DNA of 64,000 nt from Microglena sp. YARC (lineage: Eukaryota; Chlorophyta; Chlorophyceae; Chlamydomonadales; Chlamydomonadaceae). Made by a program: the position numbers and the translations under genes. This document shows, piece after piece, positions 35,901-45,654 of the stretch. The notes beneath the pieces were generated by a model. That model ran no database searches and was not told the DNA's origin. It was given only the letters and a program-made list of their open reading frames with translations. The DNA lies in the NCBI GenBank assembly GCA_022414725.1, contig CM039462.1:50515005-50579004 (forward strand), in the 5' to 3' direction. Numbering within the stretch: position 1 is the first letter of the stretch; each line of letters opens with the position of its first letter.

Positions 35901-36445
35901 ATCATATGAGTCTTGGGATGTAGGAGTTGATTAGGTCGGAAGCTGCCCAGAAGCTGCCCATTCATAAATCATACAAATCACAAACTCTCTAGGTTTTTTA
36001 AAATCATATGAGTCTTGGGTCGTAGAAGTTGATTAGTTTGGAATCTGCCCAGAAGCTACCCATTCATAAATCATACAAATCACAAACCCTCTGAGCTTTT
36101 TAAAAATCATATGAGTCTTGGGATGTAGGAGTTGATTAGGTCGGAAGCTGCCCAGAAGCTGCCCAGAAGCTGCCCATTCATAAATCATACAAATCACAAA
36201 CCCTCTGAGCTTTTTTAAAATCATATGAGTCTTGGGATGTAGGAGTTGATTAGGTAGGAAGCTGCCCAGAAGCTACCCATTCATAAATCATACAAATCAC
36301 AAACCCTCTGAGCTTTTTAAAAATCATATGAGTCTTGGGATGTAGGAGTTGATTAGGTCGGAAGCGGCCCAGAAGCTACCCATTCATAAATCATACAAAT
36401 CACAAACCCTCTGAGCTCTTTAAAAATCATATGAGTCTTGGGATG

Positions 36446-36480
36446 GATCCATTTTACTAAATATCATTTAGTAATGGATC
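36446..36480. repeat. Palindrome at the satellite/gene border
   Basis: GATCCATTTTACTAAAT and ATTTAGTAATGGATC are inverted copies (one 2-bp indel) around a short centre. The satellite stops at its left edge, and the first ATG of the next gene (36473) lies in its right arm. Confidence 0.8.
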
Positions 36481-36611
36481 TGCCTGCATTTGCCAAGGGC
36501 CTCAAGAAGGTGAAGCAGCTGCAACCCATTGTGGCGCATACCTTCAATGTTTCAGCGACGCCACTTTTGGGGACAGAGTGAAGGTTGAAGAGAACGAGTA
36601 CCTGTACTCTG
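36473..36611 (+). CDS. Exon 1 of coiled-coil gene, function unknown
   Basis: It starts MDLPAFAKGLKKVKQLQPIV and ends VKVEENEYLYS|G at donor CTG|GTACGT. Reading from one to the other needs a single frame correction near 36550 (AHTFNVS to FSDATFGD). The 3' part resembles a stretch of the transposon gene at 17.2 kb (VAHT, then EE.YLYS), a weak but ordered similarity. The donor phase (1) fits the next exon. Confidence 0.5.
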
Positions 36612-36975
36612 GTACGTGTTGCATATAGACTGAACATACTTACATACATTCATTTTGCTATTTTGGTAACCCCGGATGAACGTGTATACACATGTTCATA
36701 CATGCACTCACACTCACTGCCTGATTAACTGTCTACTTGACACATCCCAACGCAGTGTTAACCCCCCCTAATGCACCAGAAACCAACACAACCCACCCCA
36801 AAACTCATTAAACCAACACAACGTACCCCCCCCCCCCCCCCCCCCCCCCAAACACACACACACCAACACCAACACAAACAAACAATCATAGAAGAAACTA
36901 ATATACACGTCCCCGGCACACCGAACCCTGAAACAAATGACTGACGTGTTGATATACATTCATATTGTGCTACAG

Positions 36976-37088
36976 GTATGATCACGATGTTCTATGACCC
37001 CCTTCCTGCAGACTACACCACAGTGGTTCAAACTTCTGACACCACTCTTGGTCCAAGTGATACAACAGATGTTAAAGTTTGGCAGAGG
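36976..37088 (+). CDS. Exon 2 of coiled-coil gene
   Basis: Bounded by acceptor TGTGCTACAG and donor AGG|GTAAGT. It encodes MITMFYDPLPADYTTVVQTS and then LGPSDTTDVKVWQR. The split codon GGT restores the frame from exon 1, and the exon ends in phase 0, matching the next acceptor. No family is recognised. The intron before it (36612-36975) contains a poly-C run and a CA-rich tract. Confidence 0.6.
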
Positions 37089-37284
37089 GTAAGTTGTTTT
37101 TTAAGTTGTGGGAATCATGACTGGAATGAAGAAATCTGATGAGTACATTACTTCCACGGAGTTAGTACACACATGTACTCCAAAGAGTCGGACAGTTATT
37201 ATAAGTACTATTTGTAGCAGAAAGAACATAGAGATAGAATCCCTCCTTTGCGTTATGTAGTATTCACAGTATTCCCATTTGCAG

Positions 37285-37470
37285 GGATTGCATGTCAGAT
37301 CTGTTATGCCCCCCACCCCTTACAGCGTCATGTCAAAGTTGTTGAAAATGAACTGCCCTTTTCAATACAATCTTAATTGTTTTCTCATCGACCTAGATGA
37401 GCGTGTAGAGGCCTTTGACAATCCTGGTATCATCAAAAATTCTCTGTCCCACCTCGTGTTCCGTTGCAGG
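37285..37470 (+). CDS. Exon 3 of coiled-coil gene
   Basis: It follows acceptor CCCATTTGCAG in phase 0 and encodes GLHVRSVMPPTPYSVMSKLL, then LIDLDERVEAFDNPG. The 3' border is uncertain. A GTATCA donor after CCTG (near 37427) or read-through to the CGTTGCAG acceptor at 37470 are both possible. Confidence 0.45.
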
Positions 37471-37648
37471 CATTGTTGGAAGCCGCGAGGTCTGTCAAGG
37501 AGTGTGCCCTTCCTTTTACAGAGGCTGCCCAGCCATTGTTGCTGGATACTGTGGTGTATGCCCATGAGGCTGCTGGTGAGGTCAAGCCCTCTGGGCGGGC
37601 AAAGCTTTTTGGAGCTCAAGTCTAGTCGAAGGTCGAGGCCTGTCTAAG
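37471..37648 (+). pseudogene. Degenerate copy of the coiled-coil exon
   Basis: Preceded by CCACCTCGTGTTCCGTTGCAG-like sequence that is almost the same as the acceptor of the exon at 38156. It encodes ALLEAARSVKECALPFTEAA and AHEAAGEVKPSG, and a stop follows. Similar words (EAA.EVK, AKL) recur in the intact exon, so this looks like a tandem exon duplicate that has lost its frame. Related sequence continues to about 37760. Confidence 0.4.
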
Positions 37649-38155
37649 ATGCTGACCTTAAGTGCCAATTAGCAAACCTTATTGCTAATGCTGATGAGGA
37701 GGCTGACCAGGCTCGTCTCGCTCAACACGATGTTACTGCCCTCCAAGTTTCGAGCATGTTCCATGTGAGTACACAATTATTAAGAAAATACTATAAATAT
37801 ATTTAATCTATATATTTCAAGTATATAAAAAACAATCATAACCTTAGGAGGTGCACTGGCCTCCAAATTTTATCTCCATGTGATAGATTTATTTAAATAA
37901 TGGGTCTACATAGGTATGTTTCATTTTTATTAAAGCCATTTCCAGCTGGCAATTCTGAGCACATTTTGTAGGTGTGTAGGTGTGTGTTTTGTGGAGGGTG
38001 GGGTGGGGTGGGGTGGGGTGGGGGGGGGGGGCTGCATAGCGTACACTCCTGCCTTTCCTACACGCACGTATAGGTAGTACACATGTATGAAGGCTACAAA
38101 CTTTGTTTGACTGTTTCATACACACTTATACGCGCCACCTTGTGTTCCATTGCAG

Positions 38156-38806
38156 ACATTGTCGTTGTTTACCAAAGAGGCTGCCAAGGAGGCTGCCAAT
38201 GAGTCTGCTGCGTTGGTCCTGGCCTGTCAAAGCGAGGTTGCTGCCCTTGAGAGCCGATTTGCTGAGGCTGTCAAGGCGGCTTTCAAGGAGGCTGCAGAGG
38301 AGGCTGCTGAGGAGGTCAAGTCCTGTCGAAGTGAGGTTGCTGCCCTTCAACGCCAAGTTGCTGACCAGTTGGCTAGACTTCAAGCACATGAGGCCACTGC
38401 GGCCAAAAACACAGACTTGTGTACATCTTTTGCTGGTGGTGGTGAAGGTGGTGATGATCATGATGATAGTGGTAGTGTGGTGTTTGTTTCTACGGGTTCT
38501 GGCCCGCCCCGCCTGAAGCCCACACGCATTGTGCGCTATTTGGGGAGAGACGCAGGAGAGCCATGTAGTACGATTGGGGATGGGAATGCTGAAGCTGCCT
38601 TGAGGGTATCAACAGCTGCTTTCCTATCCACCCTTCCCGCGGAATCGTTTGCCTCGTACTTCAAGCGGCCTGATTTTACGACCATCGATAAGAGTGTGGA
38701 GGGGGCGGTGAACAACATCAGGGATGAAAAGTGGGCCACTGAGATGCATGTGCGTACACTTGCATGTCATGCGAAGAAGTGCATTAATGCATTGTTCCGG
38801 TAAACT
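38156..38806 (+). CDS. Large exon with Ala/Glu-rich coiled coil, C-terminal part of gene
   Basis: It begins after acceptor CACCTTGTGTTCCATTGCAG and stays open for 216 residues to a TAA. Residues 1-80 are heptad-like and Ala/Glu/Lys-rich (KEAAKEAANESAALVLACQ, SEVAALESRFAEAVKAAFKE, SEVAALQRQVADQLARL), predicting a coiled coil. A Gly/Asp linker (GGGEGGDDHDDSG) follows, then a globular end containing PTRIVRYLGRDAGEPC, STLPAESFASYFKRPDF and a Cys/His pair near LACHAKKC. Function unknown. The context (satellite on one side, LINE on the other) would fit a gene belonging to a mobile element. Confidence 0.6.
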
Positions 38807-38883
38807 TTGAAGACTTGCACGCACACATCTACCCCTCTACAGTCCCTAACACGGGTGAGTGTGAAATGTGTACCACGCTGGCA

Positions 38884-39141
38884 CCACTAAAAAAAAAAAA
38901 AGGGGACTTTTTTGGCATCATGTGGGATGTTCAGACTGTGTTCCTCATGTACCAGTTCAACCCGGGTCACTACTGGTTCACGTGGCCTTTGGGCGAGAGT
39001 ATTGAACAGGACAAGGAGGCGATGCAGCTGGCCCGTGAAATGTGGGTAGGCCAAGGGGGAGGAGTGCGTACCTTTAAGAAAAGCAAGGGTACCTGCCAGG
39101 TTGGGGGGCCCTGCCAGCATGGCAAATTGCAGGAACTATAG
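38884..39141 (+). CDS. Possible terminal exon or ORF of unknown function
   Basis: The frame after an A11 run encodes GDFFGIMWDVQTVFLMYQF, then HYWFTWPLGESIEQDKEAMQ and a Cys-containing end, with a stop at 39139-39141. The aromatic-rich start resembles a real protein, but no splice acceptor is clear and the A run makes the 5' frame unreliable. Confidence 0.35.
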   Translation, partial: PLKKKKGDFFGIMWDVQTVFLMYQFNPGHYWFTWPLGESIEQDKEAMQLAREMWVGQGGGVRTFKKSKGTCQVGGPCQHGKLQEL

Positions 39142-39179
39142 ACTGGGCTGTATGCACTGCCTTCTAGGTAGCTCCATGG

Positions 39180-39545
39180 TTAGTCTAGAAGCTACCAAGT
39201 GTAGCTCAGGGCCAGGGTCACTGCCTGGCTCAGGGAGCTGCTTAGAAGCTGCCATGTGTACCTCATAGCCTAGGTCACTGCCTGGCTTAGGGAGCTTCCT
39301 AGAAGCTGCCAAGTGTAGCTCAGGGCCAGGGTCACTGCCTGGCTCAGGGAGCTGCCTAGAAGCTGCCAAGTGTAGCTCAGGGCTAGGGTCATTAGCTGGC
39401 TCAGGGAGCTTCCTAGAAGCTGCCAAGTGTAGCTCAGGGCCAGGGTCATTGCCTGGCTCAGGGAGCTGCCTAGAAGCTGCCAAGTGTAGCTCCGGGCCAG
39501 GGTCATTGCCTGGCTCAGGGAGCTGCCTAGAAGCTGTTTTTTATG
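39180..39545 (-). repeat. 57-bp minisatellite (about 6 units)
   Basis: The unit contains AGCTCAGGGCCAGGGTCACT, GCCTGGCTCAGGG and AGCTGCCTAGAAGCTGCC. The period of 57 is a multiple of three, so the minus strand reads an open 19-residue repeat (ASRQLPEPGSDPGPELHLA). No start, splice or expression signal supports a gene. Inverted copies lie at 46.4-46.95 kb. Confidence 0.9.
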
Positions 39546-39639
39546 TTTCACATCTGAAGTTATGATATGTTTGGTGTATGGTCATTTTGATTGTTACATG
39601 CTGCGACCTCTTTTGGAACGCATGAGTGTATCTGGTTTG

Positions 39640-39665
39640 TTACATTACATTACATTACATTACAT
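39640..39665 (-). repeat. (TTACA)n 3' tail of the LINE
   Basis: Five TTACA units (ATGTA on the element's sense strand) end the element, preceded on its sense strand by AGTAGACTTTAACATG. The same end is found on a second insertion at 45358-45477. Confidence 0.85.
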
Positions 39666-39924
39666 GTTAAAGTCTACTTGACACCGCGAGGGTGTATGAG
39701 ACTCTGTGCTTTAAACAAAAAGAAAAAGCACCCACAAAGCAAAAAACCCCATTACATCAGGGGTGTGTCGAGGACAAACAAACCAAGCTCCCAGCCACCG
39801 TTTTGGTGGCGTAGGTATTAAACCCCCTAGATCCGGACCCAGATCTCAACCACTTACAGTGGCGGAGGTAAGAAGCTAACAAATGAGAAGTCACAAGAAG
39901 AAAAGAAAAAAAAGGGATAATAAA

Positions 39925-42900
39925 TTACGGTGCCACTAAGCAGTCCAGGGCTTCCTGTCTTGCTCTTCTACAAGTAGAAAGATAGTCGGCTAGGTTGCTC
40001 CAGAAAGTCTTAGTGCCATTTCCATTCATAAAGGTTCTGAATGTGGAATCGCAGAATTCCACATTCCATACGGTTAAGTCGGTATCCTCATGGACATGCC
40101 TATAAATATCTGTCAACAGCTTCTGGTAGCGGAGGCGAATATCATTATAAAAAGGGCACTCAAACATACGCATTTCATCCTTAGGTTTTTGGAACCCACA
40201 CATTTGACAGTGTCTCATTGAACGAGGGATGTGTGCTCTATCCACCACCCTCATTCTTTCTGTGTTCAGCCAATGGGAACCCATTCGAAACTGTGCCATA
40301 GAACGAATCTGATCCTGCTTATGTAAGGCAGATGTAAAGGGAATCAAGCCATTCTCATCATTGCTGTTGGCTGCGAACCATTTCTGGTATCGAAGGCGTT
40401 TAAAGCCAACCCTTCTCTCATCAGGGATGTCTCTGACTGCATTGGTGTCACTTGGGTACTTAAACCTCCATGACTCAAAAACTTCAGACATAATACCTTC
40501 GACATCGACAGCCTCCAAAAAGTTGAGGTTTTTACTGGATCCTAGCTTGTGGAGAGCACAACGTAAGTCATGAACCCAGCCAGTGTTGGAATCAAAAGAT
40601 TCCTCAAGAGCCATTCTAATGAGATCCTCAGGTTCTTTATCTATGGTCTTGTTCCAGAAGCGCAAAGCTTGTTTAAGCCAAGCAAAACACAACGGGTTTC
40701 TACCCAGCTCTTCCATGATAATATTAGATGTAGTAGATTGGCAAACACCCAACATTTGTTGAAGTATACCTCTAAGCCATTTCTCACAAGCATGGTCATT
40801 TGAGATAAGTGTGTTGTTCAGAATAGAAGGAGCCCACACCTCACAGCCAAAATTCAGGATAGGTTGTACAAGAGAGTCAAACAGGTGGGTGAGAATATCA
40901 ATATTGTATATCTCCATAGTATGGCATCGCCTACGGAGCATGTGGTGAGCCTTTTGGGCCTTAGCGAGCATCCTAGAGAAAGCAGCTTTTGCACGATTGC
41001 TTGAGTCACCATCCACAAAGAGGGATCCCAGGTAGATAAAAGATAACTTTGTAGAAAGCTGTGCTCCATCATAGACAAATTTGTAATCAGGATCCATACG
41101 GGCCTCATCACAGAATTGCTTGTTGAAAACGACAATCTCAGTTTTCTTTATATTCACAGCCATCTTAGTTGCCTCGCAGAAATCTCTCAGGCAGTTAAGC
41201 ATCGCTTGCATATCTGCCGGGGATTCTGCCATTATAGCTAGGTCATCAGCATAAAGTAACAATTGCAGAATCTTTCCCCTAAGCTCAGCCCCTACATTTG
41301 GGAGCTTGGATTGGAGGAACGATTCAATTCAATCAATGAACAGACCGAATAGGAGTGGGGATAGGGGGTCTCCTTGTTTAACTCCTACAAGGGATGGAAT
41401 TGAGGATCCAATGTCCCCATGTAGGCGAACTTGGAAAACGACATGATTATACATGGACTTAAGAATACTAAGATAGGGGTCTTTGACTCCTAGCCTTGCT
41501 AAGCAATCCCATAGCAAGTCTCTGTTGACCCAATCATAAGCCTTCTTGAAATCGACAAAAGCCAAAAAGAGTGGTTTTTTCTTCTCTCTATATTTATCTA
41601 CAATATGGTTAAGAATGAATGATGCATCCGCAGTACCCCTACCACTTCTAAATACATATTGGCCAACGGCTCTGAGGTTGAATTCTTCTGACCAATCATC
41701 TAGTCTACGTAGCATGCAAAGGGAGAAGATCTTTCCTATGGAGTTGCTCACCGCAAGACCTCGATGTTTGTCCTTGTCATAAACACTGCCTTTGGATTTG
41801 GGTACGGGTACCAAGGCAGCTGCAGCCCATTGGCTAGGGTAAGAGGTCTTCCAGATGAGATTAAACAGGTTAGTCATAGCTTGTACAAATCGGGAGTTGG
41901 CCACATGGCAAGCAAATCTGTACCATTCTGCAGGGATACCATCTACCCCGGGGGAGGAGTTTTTCCGTAGGGATTGGAGAACAGAAAACACCTCTTGGGT
42001 GGTAAAGTCTTGACATAACCACGTTGGTGCGGCCTCTATCTGACGTCCATCAGCTTGAGGGACGAAGTCCCTAGCATCCAGACTTGGATCAATACCTACT
42101 TGCACATCAAAGAGGTCTGCAAAATAATCAGTCCAATCATGAATTGTGATATCTGCCGTAGTGGCCTTGTTAGGCTCACGCACGTCTTTCCAAAAACTTT
42201 TCGGATTATGCCGAAGATTCGTATGAAGGTTCTCCATGCGTGTTTCTAGCCACTTCCTCTTCTTTCTTCTGAGAATCCTCTTGTACTCCTTGTGCATAGA
42301 ACCAGCCAAGTCAGAGCTAGAGCCATGTTGATGTTCTGCTTGGCTTGCTGCCTGTCTAGCACGATTGCATTCATCATCATACCATGCGTTCGCGGGCCCG
42401 TGCCTACGTTTAGCTACAGGTTTGTGACATGGTGTGCATTTGCTTATGGCTAGTTTAATAGCACTAGCAATCCCCTTCTCTGAATCTTCCATAGATGAGC
42501 TATGAAGTGCATTGTCAAGTAATCGGTTATCGTCTGGGTCACGCTTAATTGTGTGCGCATAAATCTGGGCATAGTTGTCTTTCCATTTCAGTTTGGGCGA
42601 AGGTTTACTACCAGCAGGTGTACTAATAGTACCTTGAGAAGGCCTAAGAGCAGCATCTGGTATGTGGAGTGTGATAGGCATGTGGTCAAACTTTTTACCC
42701 CCGGGCCTGAGAGGGCAGTCATGCTTGGGAGTCACACTAAACTTGACTCCTGGGGTGTTGAGAAGACTAGGGGCGGCTAGCGCATAATCAATGACAGATT
42801 TTTTGTCCATGCCATCTGCAAAGAAGGTATGTGCACCTTGCAGATCACCTTCTGTTCTACCGTTAAGGATGATAAGACCAGTTACTACACATAGCTGGAG

Positions 42901-43493
42901 TAGGTCCCCCCCCAATCGATTGGGGGGAGCTGTGTCCATGCTACACCTCGGTTGAATGGTTTGGTTGGGGGCTGTATTATTGGTTTGGGATCCTGGTTCA
43001 TCTCCTAACTCGGTATCTTCATTGTCCACACCAAGACCAACCCGAGCGTTGAAGTCACCCATCACCACAACGTTGCCTTTTTCCTGGAAGTTCCCAATGA
43101 TTTTACCCAGAGTGAGGAAGTGGTCCTCTATACTAATGTAGTCGTCACCATGTTTTTAGTATGCGCTGTTAGCATGTGGGATATAGCACACACCAATGTG
43201 TGTTCCATGTATGCGAATCCAGGCCATGCCTAATTCAGGTGCCTCATGGACTAAAGTAGCATTTAGGCAAGTGCGGACATAGATAGCGACCCCCCCATCC
43301 TTGCTCAACTTGGGGCAAGGGGCACAAGAAAGGCATTTGAAACCTGGAATGTGGGGGGGGTCTAGCTGGCCTCGCACCCCTGTGATATGTGTAAACAATA
43401 AAATGTCGTGTTTTCTCACCACTTTCATTGCTGCACCGCAGCTGCTTAGAACACTGAGTTGTCCTCTGATGTTCCATGCAAGGCACGTCAGTC
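39925..43493 (-). pseudogene. LINE ORF2: AP-endonuclease/reverse transcriptase with two in-frame stops
   Basis: The polyprotein makes the target nick and copies the RNA there. Endonuclease motifs in order are LTCLAWNIRG, GGVAIYVR, MGDFNARVG, KSVIDYALAA and FDHMPITLHI, the EEP/APE set. Reverse transcriptase motifs are PVPKSKG, FVDFKKAYD (first catalytic Asp), VKQGDPLSPLLFGLFID and LLLYADDLAIMAE (catalytic YADD). The C-terminal domain has RHCQMCGF and FECPFYNDIRLRYQ, the CxxC-type knuckle of L1-like proteins. A TAA at about 43153 splits the endonuclease, and a TGA at 41329-41331 falls between GLFID and the YADD block; otherwise it is open to the stop at 39925. The in-frame region begins without a clear ATG, just after the ORF1 end. 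No RNase H domain is seen. Confidence 0.88.
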
Positions 43494-43619
43494 CACTTCA
43501 TGCATCAGTCGATGAGACACCTGAGGGAGGGGCCTTGTCCCGCACCTTCAGGAGTCCTCTATTGAACGAAACCCACTTAGAGGGGTCCCTCTTAGCTTCC
43601 AGAAACGCTGGAAGGTTTC

Positions 43620-44362
43620 CCTAGTGCAGCTTCAGCTCCTCAGGAGACAAGAAATCCAGAGCTGCTACTCCGCTATCCTTGAGGAACCTTCGGTTCCGCA
43701 CAATGGAGGAAGCATCGAAGCTGGAGGATACTGCGATTAGGGCAAGGCGGGGTCGTGAGGGATCCACCTCCCATGCGCCGAGCGGACACAATAGTAAACT
43801 CTACCTTGTCTTGCTCCTTCTGGGCGTAGATGTTGTTGGCTTCTAAAGCCTGGGTGAGCTTAGACTTTACAGCCACCGCTAGCTGCCTGTCGTTCTCACT
43901 GGAATCTTCAGGGATGCATGAGATCCTGAATTGCACGTTGTGGCCTGCTTGGTCTGGGGGGGCTAAGCCCGGTCGCTGGATGAGTGGCCGACTCCATGCA
44001 GATTCTTTTCCCCCTGCTGGGGGCACCACCAGCCGATCCTTGATAGCAGCTTCCAGGGCAGAAATGCGCTTCTCCTGGGATACTATCGTATGCCTTTGGG
44101 CGTTCACAGTGGCCTCTATGTTTGCGATCTTAGTCGTCTGTTTCTGAACGGTTTCCCGCATCTCACTCAAAAGTCCTTCCATCGACTTCATTGTTTGATG
44201 CGACTCTTTTTTAATCGAGTCGAACGATTTGTCCAGCGTGGGTTTAAGCTTTGTAGCGTACCACATTGCAAACCACGGGGGGGGTGCATTATCCCCGGGT
44301 GGTCCAGGGTCAATGCTCATGTCTTGCGTCTGACTTCTAGTTATTGTCATAGCTATTCGCAC
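43620..44362 (-). CDS. LINE ORF1: coiled-coil RNA-binding protein (one frameshift)
   Basis: It starts at an ATG 143 bp inside the element. Residues 35-110 form a coiled coil (SFDSIKKESHQTMKSMEGLL, then SEMRETVQKQTTKIANIEAT and EKRISALEAAIKDR). An RRM/CTD-like region follows, with VQFRISCIPEDSS, AVKSKLTQALEAN and VEFTIVSARRMGG. This order matches L1-type ORF1p, which coats the element RNA and acts as a nucleic-acid chaperone. After ARRMGGG the frame shifts by one base; the continuation in the other frame (ASSIVRNRRFLKDSGVAAL, then EELKLH) ends at 43620. The open frame as assembled runs only to 43673. Confidence 0.75.
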
Positions 44363-44515
44363 AGGTTTAGTTGGGAGAGCAGCGAGTTATTGGGTGCCGG
44401 GTTACAGGTGCAATTTGAAAATTGCGAGTTTGGGTATGCGATGCGATGAGATGCGATGAGGAAGGATGCGAGGATGCGATGGGGAAGGATATGTTGTGAT
44501 TGGTCCATGCTTCAA

Positions 44516-45138
44516 CCCCGTTGGGTTGGCAGATGTATTGTCCGTGAGGTGGAGTTGGTTGTACTTACACTACTTTTACTCACCGTGAGTTTCCAACTCG
44601 CTCACTGAAAGAATTTCAGGTTGTGAGGGATACGGGGCTGTTGTTCTCACTCCCTAAGGCGCATAGGCACCACAGTTCCAAGCTTCCCCCATGTACAAGC
44701 GCCACCAAAGGTAGCTATTGGGAGCTACTGGTATGGGATTCTGTAGGTCTGCAGCTAGTCTGCAGCTAGTACCTACCTTCACCATTTGGAGATTTTTTGA
44801 GTTTGACATGCCCCTTTGATACCGTACATCAAGCCTCCACGTGTAACACTTGTGTGAGTAAACTATCCTCCTTACATTTTCCCACCCAAGTGGTTCATTC
44901 CAATAAGCTTCTAGGCAGCTGTAAGACAGCCTTGGACACAACCCACTAGATGTAGGATATATCCCCGCACATTTAATTAGTTTAATACACGTAGCAGCTT
45001 CTAGGCAGATACTGTAAGACAGCCTTGGATCCATCCACCGAGCTGTAGGATACCCGCAAAGATAATTAGTTTCAATACACGAAATACCCACTTAACCGCC
45101 TATAACTTTCTTGAAATCTCTAGCTTGTCGTTGGAGCT
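44516..45138 (+). repeat. Left arm of long inverted repeat
   Basis: About 620 bp from GTTGGGTTGGCAGATG to CTTGTCGTTGGAGCTTG. It is repeated inverted at 45655-46267 with few differences and contains two AGCTTCTAGGCAG motifs. Outward it originally continued into 39170-39645, before the LINE inserted at the junction. Confidence 0.9.
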
Positions 45139-45654
45139 TGAAGCTACCCACTCATTTTAGATACCCCCCCACCGACTTGACATTGAACTTGGTTACACGG
45201 CTGTAGCCTTTAAGATCACTCACCATCTGCACCTGTAACATACCGGCCATCCATGAAAATTGAATCATTGCTATCAACTTACATATTATATTTTCTCTTC
45301 AACACAGTCGGTAACAAAGATAATGACCAAGTGCTTGAAAAAAATATCACATCTGATATATGGTTTTAAAGGGGGGGGGGGGAGGAGATGGGAGGGGCCA
45401 GCAGAAGAGGCCTAGAAACAAAACTAGGTCTGAGATATCACATCAGTAGACTTTAACATGTAATGTAATGTAATGTAACATCTGATGCTAATCCGAGTGG
45501 AAACCTTAACAAAAGAAATGGGCGGGTCATTGGAGCTTGAAAACACCCACTCATTTCAAATACCCACCCACCAACTTGACATTGAACTTGGTTACACGGC
45601 TCCAGCCTTTTATAATCGCCGTCTAAACCTTGAACATCAGCTAGGAAGCATCAG
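45139..45654. other. Spacer between inverted-repeat arms
   Basis: 516 bp. Two direct repeats (about 45131-45215 and 45535-45615) share CCCACTCATTT and CTTGACATTGAACTTGG, followed by TTACACGGCT. Between them lies the truncated LINE end. No gene. Confidence 0.7.
45358..45477 (+). mobile_element. Truncated LINE 3' end with target-site duplication
   Basis: A 120-bp insertion ending AGTAGACTTTAACATG plus three TAATG units, the same end as the LINE at 39.6 kb but in plus orientation. ACATCTGAT flanks it on both sides (45349-45357 and 45478-45486). Upstream of the last 34 bp it does not match the full element, so it may belong to a related family sharing the 3' end. Confidence 0.7.

Larger units (their letters stand above)
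27500..36445 (+). repeat. 103-bp satellite array S103 (about 87 monomers)
   Basis: The monomer runs from GGAAGCTGCCCAGAAGCTGC through CCATTCATAAATCATAC, AAATCACAAACCCTC, a T5-6/A4-5 tract, ATCATATGAGTCTTGGGATG and TAGGAGTTGATTAGGTC. Spacing between GATTAGGTC words is 103 bp. The monomer starts with an 11-bp unit (GAAGCTGCCCA) present once or twice more, which accounts for the 114-bp variants. Monomers differ at few positions: CTGCCC or CTACCC, and TTTTTAAAAA or TTTTTTAAAA. Frames of 60-83 codons that read across it (QLLGSFRPNQ...) are by-products. Confidence 0.97.
39646..44505 (-). mobile_element. L1-like non-LTR retrotransposon (LINE), recently inactivated
   Basis: A full-length-looking two-ORF element on the minus strand: a 5' leader (about 44363-44505), ORF1, ORF2 with endonuclease and reverse transcriptase, a 3' UTR, and a tail of TTACA repeats (minus-strand ATGTA) at 39640-39665. 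The borders are fixed by comparing the flanks with the inverted, uninterrupted copy of the target at 46261-46330. There GTTTGTTACAT continues directly into CATGCTTC-like bases, whereas here 4.86 kb intervenes. At most a 3-5 bp target duplication is possible. ORF1 has one frameshift and ORF2 two in-frame stops, so it is nearly intact but not autonomous as assembled. Confidence 0.9.

Noticed and set aside
28730..36224. Short frames of 60-83 codons in the satellite (QLLGSFRPNQ-type)
   Set aside because: The 103-bp period is not a multiple of three, and the frames persist only across one or two monomers; they recur identically wherever the same variants do.
27500..36445. CRISPR array
   Set aside because: The repeat is regular, but there are no unique spacers: the entire 103-bp unit is repeated. 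The context is eukaryotic.
39136..39551. 19-residue repeat protein encoded by the 57-bp minisatellite
   Set aside because: The open frame follows from a period divisible by three. Two frames are open together, and no start, splice site or non-repetitive coding flank exists.
41546..43624. Plus-strand frames within the LINE
   Set aside because: They are antisense shadows of ORF2 and ORF1, whose catalytic motifs fix the minus strand as coding.
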